Shown here piece by piece: positions 18,375-27,290 of a stretch of 64,000 nucleotides of DNA. The stretch covers positions 124,001 to 188,000 of the forward strand of contig NZ_SMAH01000004.1 in NCBI RefSeq assembly GCF_004342625.1, in the 5' to 3' direction. The DNA is from Tepidimonas ignava. GTDB lineage: Bacteria; Pseudomonadota; Gammaproteobacteria; Burkholderiales; Burkholderiaceae_C. A program made the position numbers and the translations under genes. Under the pieces are notes generated by a model. That model did not search any database. It was given only the letters and a program-made list of their open reading frames with translations, and was not told the origin of the DNA. The first letter of the stretch is position 1, and every line of letters begins with the position of its first letter.

Positions 18375-19967
18375 TCACCACCGTTGACCTTGCAGGCTCA
18401 GGCAGCAGCTTGCGCTGGCTGCCCGGCTTGTTGCCCTACGCACCAACGCGCAGCGTCGTTGATGGCCGTCTTTTAGGTGAACTGCAGCCAGGGGGCCTCG
18501 CCGTCGTCGTGCGCCTGCGGCTGTGGGCTTGCCAAGGGCGCCGCAGGGGCTGCAGCAGCGGGTGGGCTGACAAGAGCGCCTGCGGCGCTGCCGGCGCTGA
18601 CAGACCTTGGCCAACGCCACAACGGCGGGGTCCAACCGCTTGCGCTCGCGCGGGTCGCTGAGCCGCACCTGACGCAGCAGGTCCCAGCAGGTGGCCGCGC
18701 CCTTGGGGATGCCGTAAAACTCAATGCCACGTATGCCCCAGGTGCTGCGGTGCGCGCGCACCCGGGCGGCGGGGCCCGAGTCGATGAGCGTGTCGTCCTG
18801 TTCACCGCACAGCTCGGTTGGCCCCGCCGCATCACCACCCGAGACCGCCTCGCTGTGCGCGGCGTGTGGCGGCTCACCGGGCTTGCCCTGCCGTGGTCGC
18901 ATGCTCACCCCGCACGCCTTGGCCACGTACTTCATCACGTAGCTGGCAAAGCTGGCCACCAGCCCTGCCGTGCCAGCCGTTGGGGGTGCGCCGAGGTCGA
19001 GCTGGCACTGCGCACCGCGGCGAGCGTTGCGATGGTGCTGGCCCCGTTGGAACAGCTCAAGGCTGTCGTACTGCCGGATGCGAAACTGCAGTTTGCCCCG
19101 GCGCACCCCGACAACCTCGCGCAGGCGCAAGCCCGCGGGAAACTGGGTCAGGATGGCGTGGCCGATGCGCTGCAGTTCGTCGTCGCCCTTGAAGAAGAAG
19201 GCGCAGTGCCAATGCGGGGTGCCGTCTTGCATGGGCTCTTCGGTGCGCACGCCGCTCAGCACAATGCCGTGCTTGCGCAGCTGCATGCGCAGCCGGTGCC
19301 ATCGGGTGGCGATTTCGCGGTGGCCGGCATCGGGGGTTTGGCCGTTCCAGCGGTGCCCAGCGTTGTGGTGTTGGGGCCGGGCGTGCCAGGCGCTGGGCAG
19401 CGTGATCGTGAGCATGGCCCAGCGCAGGCCGGCTTCGGCGGCCAAGGTTTCGATGCCTTTGAGGATGGCGTAGTAGCGCGCCCCGAGCTGGCGGGTGCGC
19501 TCCAGCACCGGTTGCAGGGACTGGATGTGGCCGCTGGCGCTGTCGTAGATGACGCTGTGCATGGCAAAGTGTCGAGCGCGCGCTTGGCTTTCGCGGTACC
19601 ACGCCAGTGCCGTGTCGCTGGCGTAGCGCTGGCCATCGTGGCCGATGCAGCCCTGCACGAGCAGCGCGCTTTCCTGGGCTTGGCGCAATTTGCGCGCCCC
19701 GGCGCGGCGCCACCAACGCGGATCGACGCTCTTCAAAAAGGCTTCTTCGGGTGTTTGGCCGTGGGGCTGCAGGTTCCATGCGGCGTCGCGCAGCACGACG
19801 CCGGCTTGGGCGCACATGAGCGCTTGGCGCTGGGCCCAGGCGTGCAGCTCGGCGCGGCCCCAGGCGAGCCGTTGTTGCGACTCGTCTGCCGGGGTCAACA
19901 GTGCATCGAGGTCTAACTCATCGTCATCGATGCCGAGGGAATGGTGTTCAGCGTGTTCATGCGTCAT
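18375..19967 (-). CDS. HUH replication endonuclease (phage P2 gpA type), C-terminus doubtful
   Basis: This protein of about 530 residues resembles rolling-circle initiators of the phage gpA group, which nick one origin strand and stay bound by a tyrosine. The HUH metal motif is PHWHCAFFF (HWH at 252-254), and the tyrosine/lysine block is YVMKYVAK (Y343, K346, Y347, K350). The last 80 codons look out of frame: the alternative frame ending at 18473 gives QAHDDGEAPWLQFT and a stop, so a frameshift near 18600 is likely. No cognate phage or plasmid genes adjoin it. The start at 19967 lacks a well-spaced ribosome site. Confidence 0.7.
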   Translation of the reverse strand: MTHEHAEHHSLGIDDDELDLDALLTPADESQQRLAWGRAELHAWAQRQALMCAQAGVVLRDAAWNLQPHGQTPEEAFLKSVDPRWWRRAGARKLRQAQESALLVQGCIGHDGQRYASDTALAWYRESQARARHFAMHSVIYDSASGHIQSLQPVLERTRQLGARYYAILKGIETLAAEAGLRWAMLTITLPSAWHARPQHHNAGHRWNGQTPDAGHREIATRWHRLRMQLRKHGIVLSGVRTEEPMQDGTPHWHCAFFFKGDDELQRIGHAILTQFPAGLRLREVVGVRRGKLQFRIRQYDSLELFQRGQHHRNARRGAQCQLDLGAPPTAGTAGLVASFASYVMKYVAKACGVSMRPRQGKPGEPPHAAHSEAVSGGDAAGPTELCGEQDDTLIDSGPAARVRAHRSTWGIRGIEFYGIPKGAATCWDLLRQVRLSDPRERKRLDPAVVALAKVCQRRQRRRRSCQPTRCCSPCGALGKPTAAGARRRRGPLAAVHLKDGHQRRCALVRRATSRAASASCCLSLQGQRW

Positions 19968-20140
19968 CCTCCGTATAGCGAATCGCTTGCGCGAAGCGGC
20001 TACACGCAGGCACGCAAAGCCTTGGGCCACATCCGCGGGGCGCTGCAGCGGCCCCGATAGGCTGGGCCATGACCTCAACGCCCCGGGCAGGCCACGGCGT
20101 GCTCAGCGCTTGTGCGGCGCGCCAAACGACGCGGTGGGCA

Positions 20141-20923
20141 TCAAGGGGGAGCTGGGCGCTGTGGGTCAACCCGCAACCGCTGCGTGTTGCGGCAGGGCAA
20201 CCACACGCACGGGGCTGGGTGGGCTTGGTTGGCAACGATCACCGGGCACAGGCGCCACGCGAAATCGACGCGACGCTCTTGGGGCGTGAGCGGTTTGCCG
20301 AGCTCGAACTGGCCGACGATGTCCGGCTGCAGGATGGTCTGGTGTTTGAGGAGCGGCATCGCTGGCGATGATCGCGGTGCGCGGGCTGCACGCCAGCGAC
20401 CGGCTGCGCGGCAAGCCAAGAATGGCCCCCCACGTGGCTTATGGGGATTTTTCACCAGCACAGTGGCCGTGCGGTAGGCGCGGCGTTGGCTGGTATCCGG
20501 TTCGTCGAACAATCCCGATCCTTGCTTGGCAGCAACCAGCCAGGCCGGGGCGTCGAAGATGGCGTGGCCCAGTTCGTGGGCGAAGGTGGAAAGCGCCAGC
20601 TCGGGCGTGAGTTGCTCGCCAACGGGTGAGACCAGCACGGACACGGCGTCTTCGCCGCAGTCCGGATCAAACTCGCACAGGCCCAGCACGGGCAGGCCAT
20701 CTTCATCGGTAACGGGATGATCCAGGCTGACCCACAGCTGGTACGGCAGACCGTTGATGGTCAGATCGGAGATGGCCGCCAATTGCTCCAGCGTCAGCGC
20801 ATCCGCGCCAGGCGGCAAAAGCTGTGCTCTGGCCTCGCGGGCCACGGTCTCGATGGCGGACTTTTTCAGGTATCGAGGCTTGCGAAGAGAACAATGGTCA
20901 TACCGCAGGGAAAGCGCTGGCAT
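20141..20923 (-). CDS. ImmA/IrrE-family metallo-endopeptidase
   Basis: This is a predicted zinc protease of the ImmA/IrrE family, which cleaves or inactivates a partner repressor. The zinc motif HELGH is at 116-120, within a fold that begins about residue 20. The last 80 residues are basic and low in similarity to the family (for example NPHKPRGGPFLACRAAGRW), so a frame change may have altered the C-terminus. It follows an XRE regulator by 11 bases, the usual order for this pair. Confidence 0.75.
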   Translation of the reverse strand: MPALSLRYDHCSLRKPRYLKKSAIETVAREARAQLLPPGADALTLEQLAAISDLTINGLPYQLWVSLDHPVTDEDGLPVLGLCEFDPDCGEDAVSVLVSPVGEQLTPELALSTFAHELGHAIFDAPAWLVAAKQGSGLFDEPDTSQRRAYRTATVLVKNPHKPRGGPFLACRAAGRWRAARAPRSSPAMPLLKHQTILQPDIVGQFELGKPLTPQERRVDFAWRLCPVIVANQAHPAPCVWLPCRNTQRLRVDPQRPAPP

Positions 20924-20934
20924 TCGTCACCGCC

Positions 20935-21204
20935 TTAACCCAGGTTTTTGCGATACAAGCGCACGACGGTGCTGACGTCCTTCTGCATATCCGGCGGCAG
21001 CCGGCTGGCCTCGATGAAAGCTTCGTCGGGGTTAAGTCCCAAGGCCTCAGCGGCCTTGGTGATTAGCTCGTCCTTGGGCGGCTTCTCCAGCTCGCGCTCG
21101 ATGCGCGACCAGTAAGCCGGCGAGATACCCAGGCTGCGGGCGAATTCGTTCATCGGCACATTGGCCTGCTCGCGTTTTTCTCGGATGAAGGTGCCGAAGC
21201 CCAT
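20935..21204 (-). CDS. XRE-family helix-turn-helix regulator
   Basis: This 89-residue DNA-binding protein begins MGFGTFIREKREQ. The helix-turn-helix spans about 17-45 (MNEFARSLGISPAYWSRIE). It likely represses its own operon and may be the substrate of the downstream ImmA/IrrE protease. Repeated GTTAAC-type sites lie just upstream. Confidence 0.9.
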   Translation of the reverse strand: MGFGTFIREKREQANVPMNEFARSLGISPAYWSRIERELEKPPKDELITKAAEALGLNPDEAFIEASRLPPDMQKDVSTVVRLYRKNLG

Positions 21205-21208
21205 GATC

Positions 21209-21280
21209 GTTAACCGTTGCGTGATGGATTAACGGCGATTGTAGGGAAGGTGAAGGTCTGCCGTCAACTGTCTTGTTAAC
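21209..21280. promoter_or_regulatory. GTTAAC-type repeats upstream of the XRE gene
   Basis: GTTAAC occurs at 21209-21214 and 21275-21280, with a related ATTAACGG at 21228-21235. They flank the XRE start codon region in an otherwise GC-rich context. They are natural candidates for operator sites of the encoded regulator. Confidence 0.45.
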
Positions 21281-21286
21281 GGTCAA

Positions 21287-22111
21287 TCACAAAACCAGTC
21301 GATGCCTGTTATTGGTTTCGTCTACCAAGAACACCGACCGATCCTGAACAACAAAGCGAACCTCCAGTTGTTTGCTATCCACTTCTTTTTGAAGCGAGTA
21401 TAGCAAGCGCGTGACATACAAGGCTTTCATGACTGCCTTCGTGGATTGACCGCTCGTGGTGTAACCACCACCTGGCCCAACGAAAAATTTGCCGTCAATC
21501 TCCGCTGCCGAGTTGACCTGATTCTTGCGTAACAGATGAATCTCGGAGCTCGTTGGCGAATGACTGATCTCAATCAGGCTTCTTATCTTCGCGTGATCAA
21601 TCAACTCAGGCCAATTGGCATTGACGATTTCGAGCAACTGTTTATTCGAAAAGTTTTTATGGTCAAAAATTCCAATCAGGTAGAAGTGGCCGGTATCTTC
21701 TCTATGCGTCGCAAACAGTACATCACCCGTTCGGCGAATTCTTGGTCGGCCATTTTTAACAATCTCGAACTCGACACCAAGGTGATAGTGTTGGATGCCC
21801 CAGTCGTTGAACAGCGCATCCTGCTTATCTGCGAATATCGCATCGTGTAGCCAAGGGCGTAGATCTTCACCTGCCTCTGCTGCAGAAACAAGTTTTTCCA
21901 GTCCTGCAGAAATATTAGCATTCAAACTTTGCTTACGGAGATGGTCGGATTTACAGACGATCCACTTCCTGATGCCGGGGACACGGTCTCGGAGATTGAC
22001 GAATTGAACGAGTGCTTGCAGCAGATCGGTATGGCTACCGTTACTGCCGGCAATTTCGCCAATCAGGGCGTTCACTTTTTCAAGCAAGAGGCTTTTAAGA
22101 TCATGGCTCAC
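21287..22111 (-). CDS. Unknown protein next to XRE-ImmA pair
   Basis: I do not recognise this 274-residue soluble protein. It starts at a GTG (22111) with a strong GGAGGTGG ribosome site six bases before it, which decides the start. Helical N-terminal third; middle part with GIQHYHLGVEF and ATHREDTGHFYLIGIFDH, which could belong to an alpha-beta domain; C-terminal VRFVVQDRSVFLVDE. Codon use is AT-richer than in the flanks, so it was probably acquired. It ends about 80 bases before the XRE gene and may be under the same control. Confidence 0.6.
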   Translation of the reverse strand: MSHDLKSLLLEKVNALIGEIAGSNGSHTDLLQALVQFVNLRDRVPGIRKWIVCKSDHLRKQSLNANISAGLEKLVSAAEAGEDLRPWLHDAIFADKQDALFNDWGIQHYHLGVEFEIVKNGRPRIRRTGDVLFATHREDTGHFYLIGIFDHKNFSNKQLLEIVNANWPELIDHAKIRSLIEISHSPTSSEIHLLRKNQVNSAAEIDGKFFVGPGGGYTTSGQSTKAVMKALYVTRLLYSLQKEVDSKQLEVRFVVQDRSVFLVDETNNRHRLVL

Positions 22112-22128
22112 AGGCCACCTCCAACACA

Positions 22129-22318
22129 TCAGTCATCACCCCCCACCAACAGCACATTCATCTCCGCCATGCCAGCAGCAGGCACACCCGTCACTGTGAT
22201 CACGGCTTTTTCCTCCTGCGGCTTGCCCAGGTGCAGGTAGGCGCCGTCGCCCATCGGCGCCAGCCGATGGATTCGGCTTCGATGGCGGCGAGTTCGGTTT
22301 TTAGCTCGTCCGCATCGT
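22129..22318 (-). pseudogene. Coding scrap downstream of AbiE
   Basis: Two minus-strand frames can be joined by one shift: DELKTELAAIEAESIGW, then GDGAYLHLGKPQEEKAVITV and MAEMNVLLVGGDD before a stop. The 3' end of an unrecognised gene is the simplest reading. No start is present. Confidence 0.35.
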
Positions 22319-23378
22319 TTATCCCGGCAACACCTTCTGATTGATTTCTGCTTCCAACTGCCGCAGTCGTTCCACGATGGTCTCGAATGCCAGGGTGTCG
22401 CCGTAGAACATCTGTGCCGCCAGCATCGCCTGGTAGTCCTGACGCAAGGCATCCAGCAGTGGCTTATCTGGAATCAGCTGCAAGCCGCCCGTTGTGCACT
22501 GGTCGTAGTGACTGAAACCGCTGCGGTAGAAAGTTTCCTTGATTCGCAGTACGTCGCGCAGCAGGTCGGTGTCTTGCAGAGCCTGTTGACCGACCTCGTG
22601 ATCAGCCAGCCGCGCCAGGTCGTACCAATGGCGAGACAGTCTCTCGGCACTGGGTCTCAGGCTCGGGCGATGGCACTCAACGTGAATCAGCGTGGCCTTC
22701 TCCCAGAAGGTGCGCGCCGCAGACAACACTGACACCTGAGCGGTCGGCAAGGCGAGGTCAGGGACGTGCTCGGCAATATCCGGTGAAATAGCCAACGTGC
22801 TCTGTGGCAAGGTCGAGTTGCGACCGCCAAATTCGATCAGGATGCTCGGACGCACATAGCTGTCGGTGTTTTCTACCGCGCTGGGGTAGAACACCCACAA
22901 CTTCTCAGCGTCATCGCTGACCTCGATGCTGGTGGGCTGCGTGGGAAGCACCGTGGCAAGTGCTGCCTGTAATGCCGGCGTCAACTCGTCGATGACGTGC
23001 GTCGTGAGTGCCGCCTTCAATGGATCCGACAACTTGCTGCGCTGGCTGTTCATCCGACAACTTGCTGCGCTGGCTGTTGCTGGTCATCGATTCCAGCTCG
23101 GGGGCGTCGGCCACCAGGCTGCGGTAATCGACGGTGACGTCGATGTCCTCGGAGAAACGGTCAATCGCCTTGTAGACCTTGGACAGCGAGGTGCCACCCT
23201 TGAAAGCCATGGGCTTGCGGCAAGGCAGCTGAAACAGTATGTCGAGCACCTGCCACAGCCAGATGTCTTTTTCGAGGATTTCGGCCCGGCGTCCCACCAC
23301 GGGTGCCAGGCTCTGGAGTAAATCGGCTTGATCGCTGGCGGACAGGTCGAAGTAGTGTTCGCGGGGGATGTCAGCCAT
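22319..23378 (-). pseudogene. abiEii: AbiEii nucleotidyltransferase toxin, disrupted by a 28-bp tandem duplication
   Basis: The first frame (MADIPREHYFDL start at 23378) carries the AbiEii nucleotidyltransferase signature KGGTSLSK (60-67) and EDIDV (77-81). At about residue 108 it runs into a 28-bp tandem repeat (23024-23051 and 23052-23079) and is thrown out of frame. The second frame (to 22319) continues DPLKAALTTHVIDEL and ends normally. Removing one 28-bp unit leaves exactly 344 codons with one open frame. The ATG overlaps the abiEi stop by eight bases (ATGGCTGA). The intact protein would be the toxin of a type IV toxin-antitoxin system acting on translation. Confidence 0.85.
23024..23079. 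repeat. 28-bp tandem duplication inside abiEii
   Basis: Two adjacent copies of a 28-base unit starting ATCCGACAACTTGCTGCG are seen, identical over 27 bases. Because 28 is not a multiple of three, the insertion shifts the abiEii frame. Confidence 0.95.
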
Positions 23379-23982
23379 GCGCCACCGTGCCTTCCTCATA
23401 CCGGCGAAGGGCTTCGACCATCCAAGCCGGCATCGAGGACTTGGCACTGCGCAAGGCCTCGAATTCCACCTGCGGCAGCTTGGCGGCAATACGCTCGAAC
23501 GTGGCCGGCGTGACTTGTCGACGACCAAGGTACCAGAGCGCGGATAACGCTTGGCCCGCTGGGCGACCTGCCAGTGCGAGCTTGCGCGCTGCCACGTGCT
23601 GCAATCGCACTTGCAGCTTACCCATCCGCACGGTGTGAGACGAGCCGGTGGTGTAGAAGACCGGCTGGGCCGGCACCTGGGTGCTGAAACCAAAACGACG
23701 AGCGGCCTCGGCCCCGTGCACTTCGATGGAGGCACCTTCGGTGGCAGCCACCGTTTGCGCCACTGTTTCTGGCGAAGGCATGGTCTTTAGGCCAAAACGG
23801 CTGGTCTTGGGGATGGTGTAAATGCCACGGCCGAGGCGCTCGATGAACCCTTCCTTGATCAGACGCATCAAGGTCTGATCAATGGACGCGCGCGAGCCCA
23901 ACCCCGCAAACAGGGCTGGAGTGAAAGGAACTCCAGCAGGTTGGGCCGCGATGCGCTCGCGGATGGCTTGTGATGTGCTCAT
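23371..23982 (-). CDS. abiEi: AbiEi antitoxin/regulator of type IV toxin-antitoxin system
   Basis: This 203-residue protein has an N-terminal winged helix (TPALFAGLGSRASIDQTLMRLIKEGFIERLGRGIYTIP) and a C-terminal antitoxin domain, as in AbiEi. It represses its promoter and counters AbiEii. The ATG at 23982 has a GGAGG site five bases upstream; the ATG at 23994 lies against the operator palindrome and is less likely. It overlaps abiEii by eight bases. Confidence 0.88.
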   Translation of the reverse strand: MSTSQAIRERIAAQPAGVPFTPALFAGLGSRASIDQTLMRLIKEGFIERLGRGIYTIPKTSRFGLKTMPSPETVAQTVAATEGASIEVHGAEAARRFGFSTQVPAQPVFYTTGSSHTVRMGKLQVRLQHVAARKLALAGRPAGQALSALWYLGRRQVTPATFERIAAKLPQVEFEALRSAKSSMPAWMVEALRRYEEGTVAHG

Positions 23983-23994
23983 GGTTGCCTCCAT

Positions 23995-24021
23995 GTTAGA
24001 TAATCTACCAAAATATCTAAC
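23995..24021. promoter_or_regulatory. Palindromic operator upstream of abiEi
   Basis: GTTAGATA (23995-24002) and TATCTAAC (24014-24021) are perfect inverted copies with an 11-base spacer, ending 12 bases before the abiEi start codon. AbiEi-type antitoxins are known to bind inverted repeats at their own promoter, so this is the likely autoregulation site. Confidence 0.7.
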
Positions 24022-24100
24022 ATCTCACAAGGCGCAAGTTATAGACAAAAAACCGCCCAGTTTATCCTGCGCGCCTTTTTGCTCGGAAAGAGGATTCGTG

Positions 24101-24262
24101 ATGTGGATAGGGTTATCCCTGCTGGTCTTCGCCATCGGGGTTCTTGTGGGAAGACTCAGCGTGCGCCGCTACCGGCATGATCGCGTTGCCTGGGCGCAGC
24201 GGCGGTTGCAGTTGAAGGTGCTGTCGCTCGAACTCAAGAGCCTGCGCAGCAAGGTGGGATAG
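24101..24262 (+). CDS. Small membrane protein of 53 residues
   Basis: A short plus-strand gene starts at ATG 24101 with an AGAGG ribosome site nearby. One transmembrane segment (WIGLSLLVFAIGVLVG, residues 2-17) is followed by a basic amphipathic helix rich in Arg, Lys and Leu, ending LRSKVG. The type resembles short cytoplasm-facing membrane peptides. It is divergent from abiEi. Function is unknown and it could be a chance frame. Confidence 0.45.
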   Translation: MWIGLSLLVFAIGVLVGRLSVRRYRHDRVAWAQRRLQLKVLSLELKSLRSKVG

Positions 24263-24698
24263 TATTTTCTTACCGATCGTCAAACAGACGTTGCCTGCCA
24301 TGGGCATCCAGACCAAGACCCCGCGCAAACTCGTGCGCCGGAAGTGGCTGGGCGGGCTCCACGCCAGCGACCGCTGGGCCGCGTCATTCTCGACTGACAA
24401 GTTGGCGAGTCGCGGTCATCGGTGCCGACAGCCGAGGCTTGACCACGCCCGCAATTCCATCATTTCTGAACATTGAGCACACCTTCACCGAACGGAAGGT
24501 GTGGCTGTGCTTGCCGGGAACAAAATCAGGGCCAGAAGCCGACTGCGCAGCAAAGCAGAAAGACGCAAAAAGCGGCCTATCGGATTTTTTCTTCAGCACA
24601 GTTCAGAGAGCTTGTTGATCGCGTCCGATTCCGCATGGCTGCCTACGGGTAAGCTGCCTCACCTCACAGACACCACCTACACCGCCTCATGCAGCCGC
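24263..24698. other. Non-coding spacer with a strong hairpin
   Basis: No convincing gene is seen over about 430 bases. It contains one perfect 9-bp stem, CACACCTTC (24478-24486) with GAAGGTGTG (24495-24503) around an 8-base loop. Short stretches (near 24350 and 24530) resemble sequence at 20380-20465. It may hold decayed mobile DNA. Confidence 0.4.
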
Positions 24699-24989
24699 TC
24701 ACCCCTCAAATTTTGGCAAGCGTGCAGAAACTGAATCAATAAGTTGCCTGGCATCTCCAACGGTCTTGATGCCCTGTGCAGCTATTAAATCCTGTTCAGT
24801 TATCACTTCACCATATTTCTGGTTGTAGATCGCGACTGCAGTAACGACCGCCGCTCTAGCCACCTCATTGATTGGACTGGTAGCGGCATTGTTGAAGCAC
24901 GCCTGGTTGGCAATCCAGCGACCCATATCAAAATCGGCTTCCTGTAAGGCTCGACGAACGAATGCTTCGTCTTTAATTCCACGGTCCAT
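24699..24989 (-). CDS. Small helical protein, unknown
   Basis: This 96-residue protein is predicted to be helical (RALQEADFDMGRWIANQA and INEVARAAVVTAVAIYNQ). The ATG at 24989 has an AGGAGG ribosome site five bases upstream, good support that it is translated. No family is recognised. It lies just downstream of the terminator of the S-layer-like gene, so it needs its own promoter. Confidence 0.55.
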   Translation of the reverse strand: MDRGIKDEAFVRRALQEADFDMGRWIANQACFNNAATSPINEVARAAVVTAVAIYNQKYGEVITEQDLIAAQGIKTVGDARQLIDSVSARLPKFEG

Positions 24990-25018
24990 ACAAACCTCCT
25001 GAACTTACGATCAAAACT

Positions 25019-25052
25019 AAAAAACCCCGCCCCTCGGGGAGGGACGGGGTTT
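25019..25052 (-). terminator. Rho-independent terminator of the S-layer-like gene
   Basis: On the minus strand AACCCCGTCCCTCCCCGAGG folds with the following GGGCGGGGTT, and six T follow (plus A at 25019-25024). It lies about 55 bases after the stop of the RTX-type gene. A second hairpin with arms AAGCACC and GGTGCTT precedes it (about 25066-25091). Confidence 0.85.
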
Positions 25053-25106
25053 AAGGCTGTCACCTCAAGCACCTACCCGAGGGCGGGTGCTTGTCTCCGG
25101 GGGAGA

Positions 25107-27290
25107 TTAGGCGATAAGGAACGCGGCTTCGGTGATGGTGGTAACACCAGTCAGTTCGATAACGGTGTCAACCGTACCGCTGTTATCGAAGTCGATGTAC
25201 AGCTTGCCAGTGCTGGAATCAAGAGCGATATTGACAGCGGTGAGGGTTGTATCGGTTGCAGCGTTCTGGATGAACGTCTGAGCGTCAGCTGCGTTGTTCA
25301 CAACCAGCAGTTCGAGCTTGGTCGGAGTAGCAGCAGTCAGGTCGATGACATCACCAGTCCACTTGGCTGAGTCTGCGGCCTTAGCGCCATCGGCGTTGGC
25401 AGCATTGTTTGTACCTTGGCCGTAGGTATTGGCAACGAAATCGGTGATCTTGTCGGTTTTGGCAAGGGTCGAGTCCGTCGCGGTAGCGATAACAAACTTG
25501 TCATTGCCAGCGCCACCGGTCAGCACATCAGCGCCAGCGCCACCAGTGATCGTGTCATTGCCAGCGCCACCGGTCAGCACATCAGCGCCAGCGCCACCAG
25601 TGATCGTGTCGTTGCCAGCACCACCGGAAATGGTGTCAGCGTTTCCAGAACCCAAGAGCGTGTCATCACCAGAACCACCCGTGATGGTGATTGCAGCAGC
25701 AGTACCGTCAGTCTTTGCCGCGCTGACGTCGATGTCTACAGCAGCAGTTGCAGTAGAAGCATTGACGGTCGCCAGATTGATTTGGGTCACCACGGATGCA
25801 AAAACGACTTTTTGATCACCAGAGATATTCAAGTTGACCAGATCATCATCGGTTAGGCTAAGCGTATACTTTGCGCTGTCGGCTCCGTCAGTCGCAACAT
25901 CGGTGGCCAGTTTGTAAGCGCCATTGAAGTTGACGGTCTCAATGCCAGAAGTATCAAGCGTCAGAGTAATCGCCTGGTCAGCGTCGTCAGCCGCGTTATT
26001 AGAAGTCGCAGCGACGGTCGCATTAGCCTTGACCGTGATGGCGTCAGACGAACCGCTGTCGTCAGTCAGCGCCAGCGTCAGGGCACCATTATTAGCGCTC
26101 AAATCACCCAGCAAGGTGACCGAGCTATTTGCACCGATCTTGGAGATGGTTGCGGTTTCGGCGGCTACAACGCCATTATCCAGGATGACATTAGTCAGAC
26201 CCGTGAGCGTATTGACCTTGACATCGCTCCCATCTACCAGAGCGTCGGTGATCTCGAGCGTTTCAAAACCGGAGATCAGGGCCTTCTGAGCAGAGGTGAA
26301 ACCACCGATGGTGTCGAAGATCGTGTAGCCCGTTGCCAGGATGTCGATGCCGTCGCCGCCCTTGAGTGTCGCGCCGGCAGTCGGAGCGATAGCCAAGTTC
26401 AGGGTGTCGTTGCCATCACCGAGGTCAACCACGGAAGTGGCTGCGAAACCAGAGTCCGCAACGGTAACGCTATCGTTGCCTGCGCCAGTGCTCACGGAGG
26501 TGACCTTAGCGCCAACAACGGTCAGCGTGTCGTTACCAGAACCGAGGTTAGCCGTCAGGCTATTGGTGAGCGAACCGGTGTTGTCGTAAGTCACACCACC
26601 AGTGTTGTCGGTAGCAGTCAGGGTCTTCAGATCAGCAGTGGTACCGGTCAGATCGACAGCGCCAGCTCCAGTCACGGTCAGGGTGACTACCTTATTGCCA
26701 GTCACCGCAACTGCCGAGTCTGCCGACGCGGCGATGGACACAGCGGTCACGGTGGTGTCGGCATCATTAATCGTCACTTTTTTGCCGCTCTCGGTTCCGT
26801 CGACAGACACCGAAATGCTAGCCAGCTTGGCACCAGCGGCATTAACAGTGACATCACCGACAGCGGAGGTCACTGCGAAGGAACCAGTCGTTTGGTTTGC
26901 ACCAAAGTTTGCAGTCAGAACCGTGCTATCAGCAACAGCATCCAGGTTGATGGCTTGAGCCGTAATACCGTTAATGGTGACAGCCGTGTCGTTCGTCTGC
27001 GACAGAGTAATCGAGTCAGAGAAGGCTGCAGCATTGATGGGGTTGTCACCATTCACCGTGCCAGCACCAACCAGCACCAGCCTTTCCACGTTCGTGATCG
27101 TGCCGGTGATGGTGTTTACTCCCCCGGTGTTCTCGATCTTCAGGGTGTCGATGCCAGCGCCACCGTCGATCTTGTCGAGGGCGTTGGTGGTGGGGATCTG
27201 CTTGGTGCCATCAGCAGACAGACCGGTGCTGGCGTTGATGGTGTCGTTGCCCGAGGTACCCGTCAGATTGTCCGTACCAGTAGTGAGCAA
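25107..27290 (-). pseudogene. RTX/S-layer-like surface protein, 5' end missing
   Basis: The frame of 727 codons is very rich in Ala, Thr, Asp, Gly and Val and nearly lacks Cys, as in secreted S-layer and adhesin proteins. Near residues 545-600 it has RTX calcium-binding nonapeptides (GGAGNDTIT and GGAGADVLT repeated), then an acidic tail like type I secretion substrates. It opens with LTTGTDNLTGTSGNDTINAS, which in related proteins lies inside the chain. The only starts are TTG codons without a ribosome site, so the N-terminal part appears lost at about 27290. No type I exporter genes are in the window. Confidence 0.65.

Noticed and set aside
25500-25650. Second set of DNA repeats resembling an array
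   Set aside because: They encode RTX nonapeptides in frame and are not separated by unique spacers.
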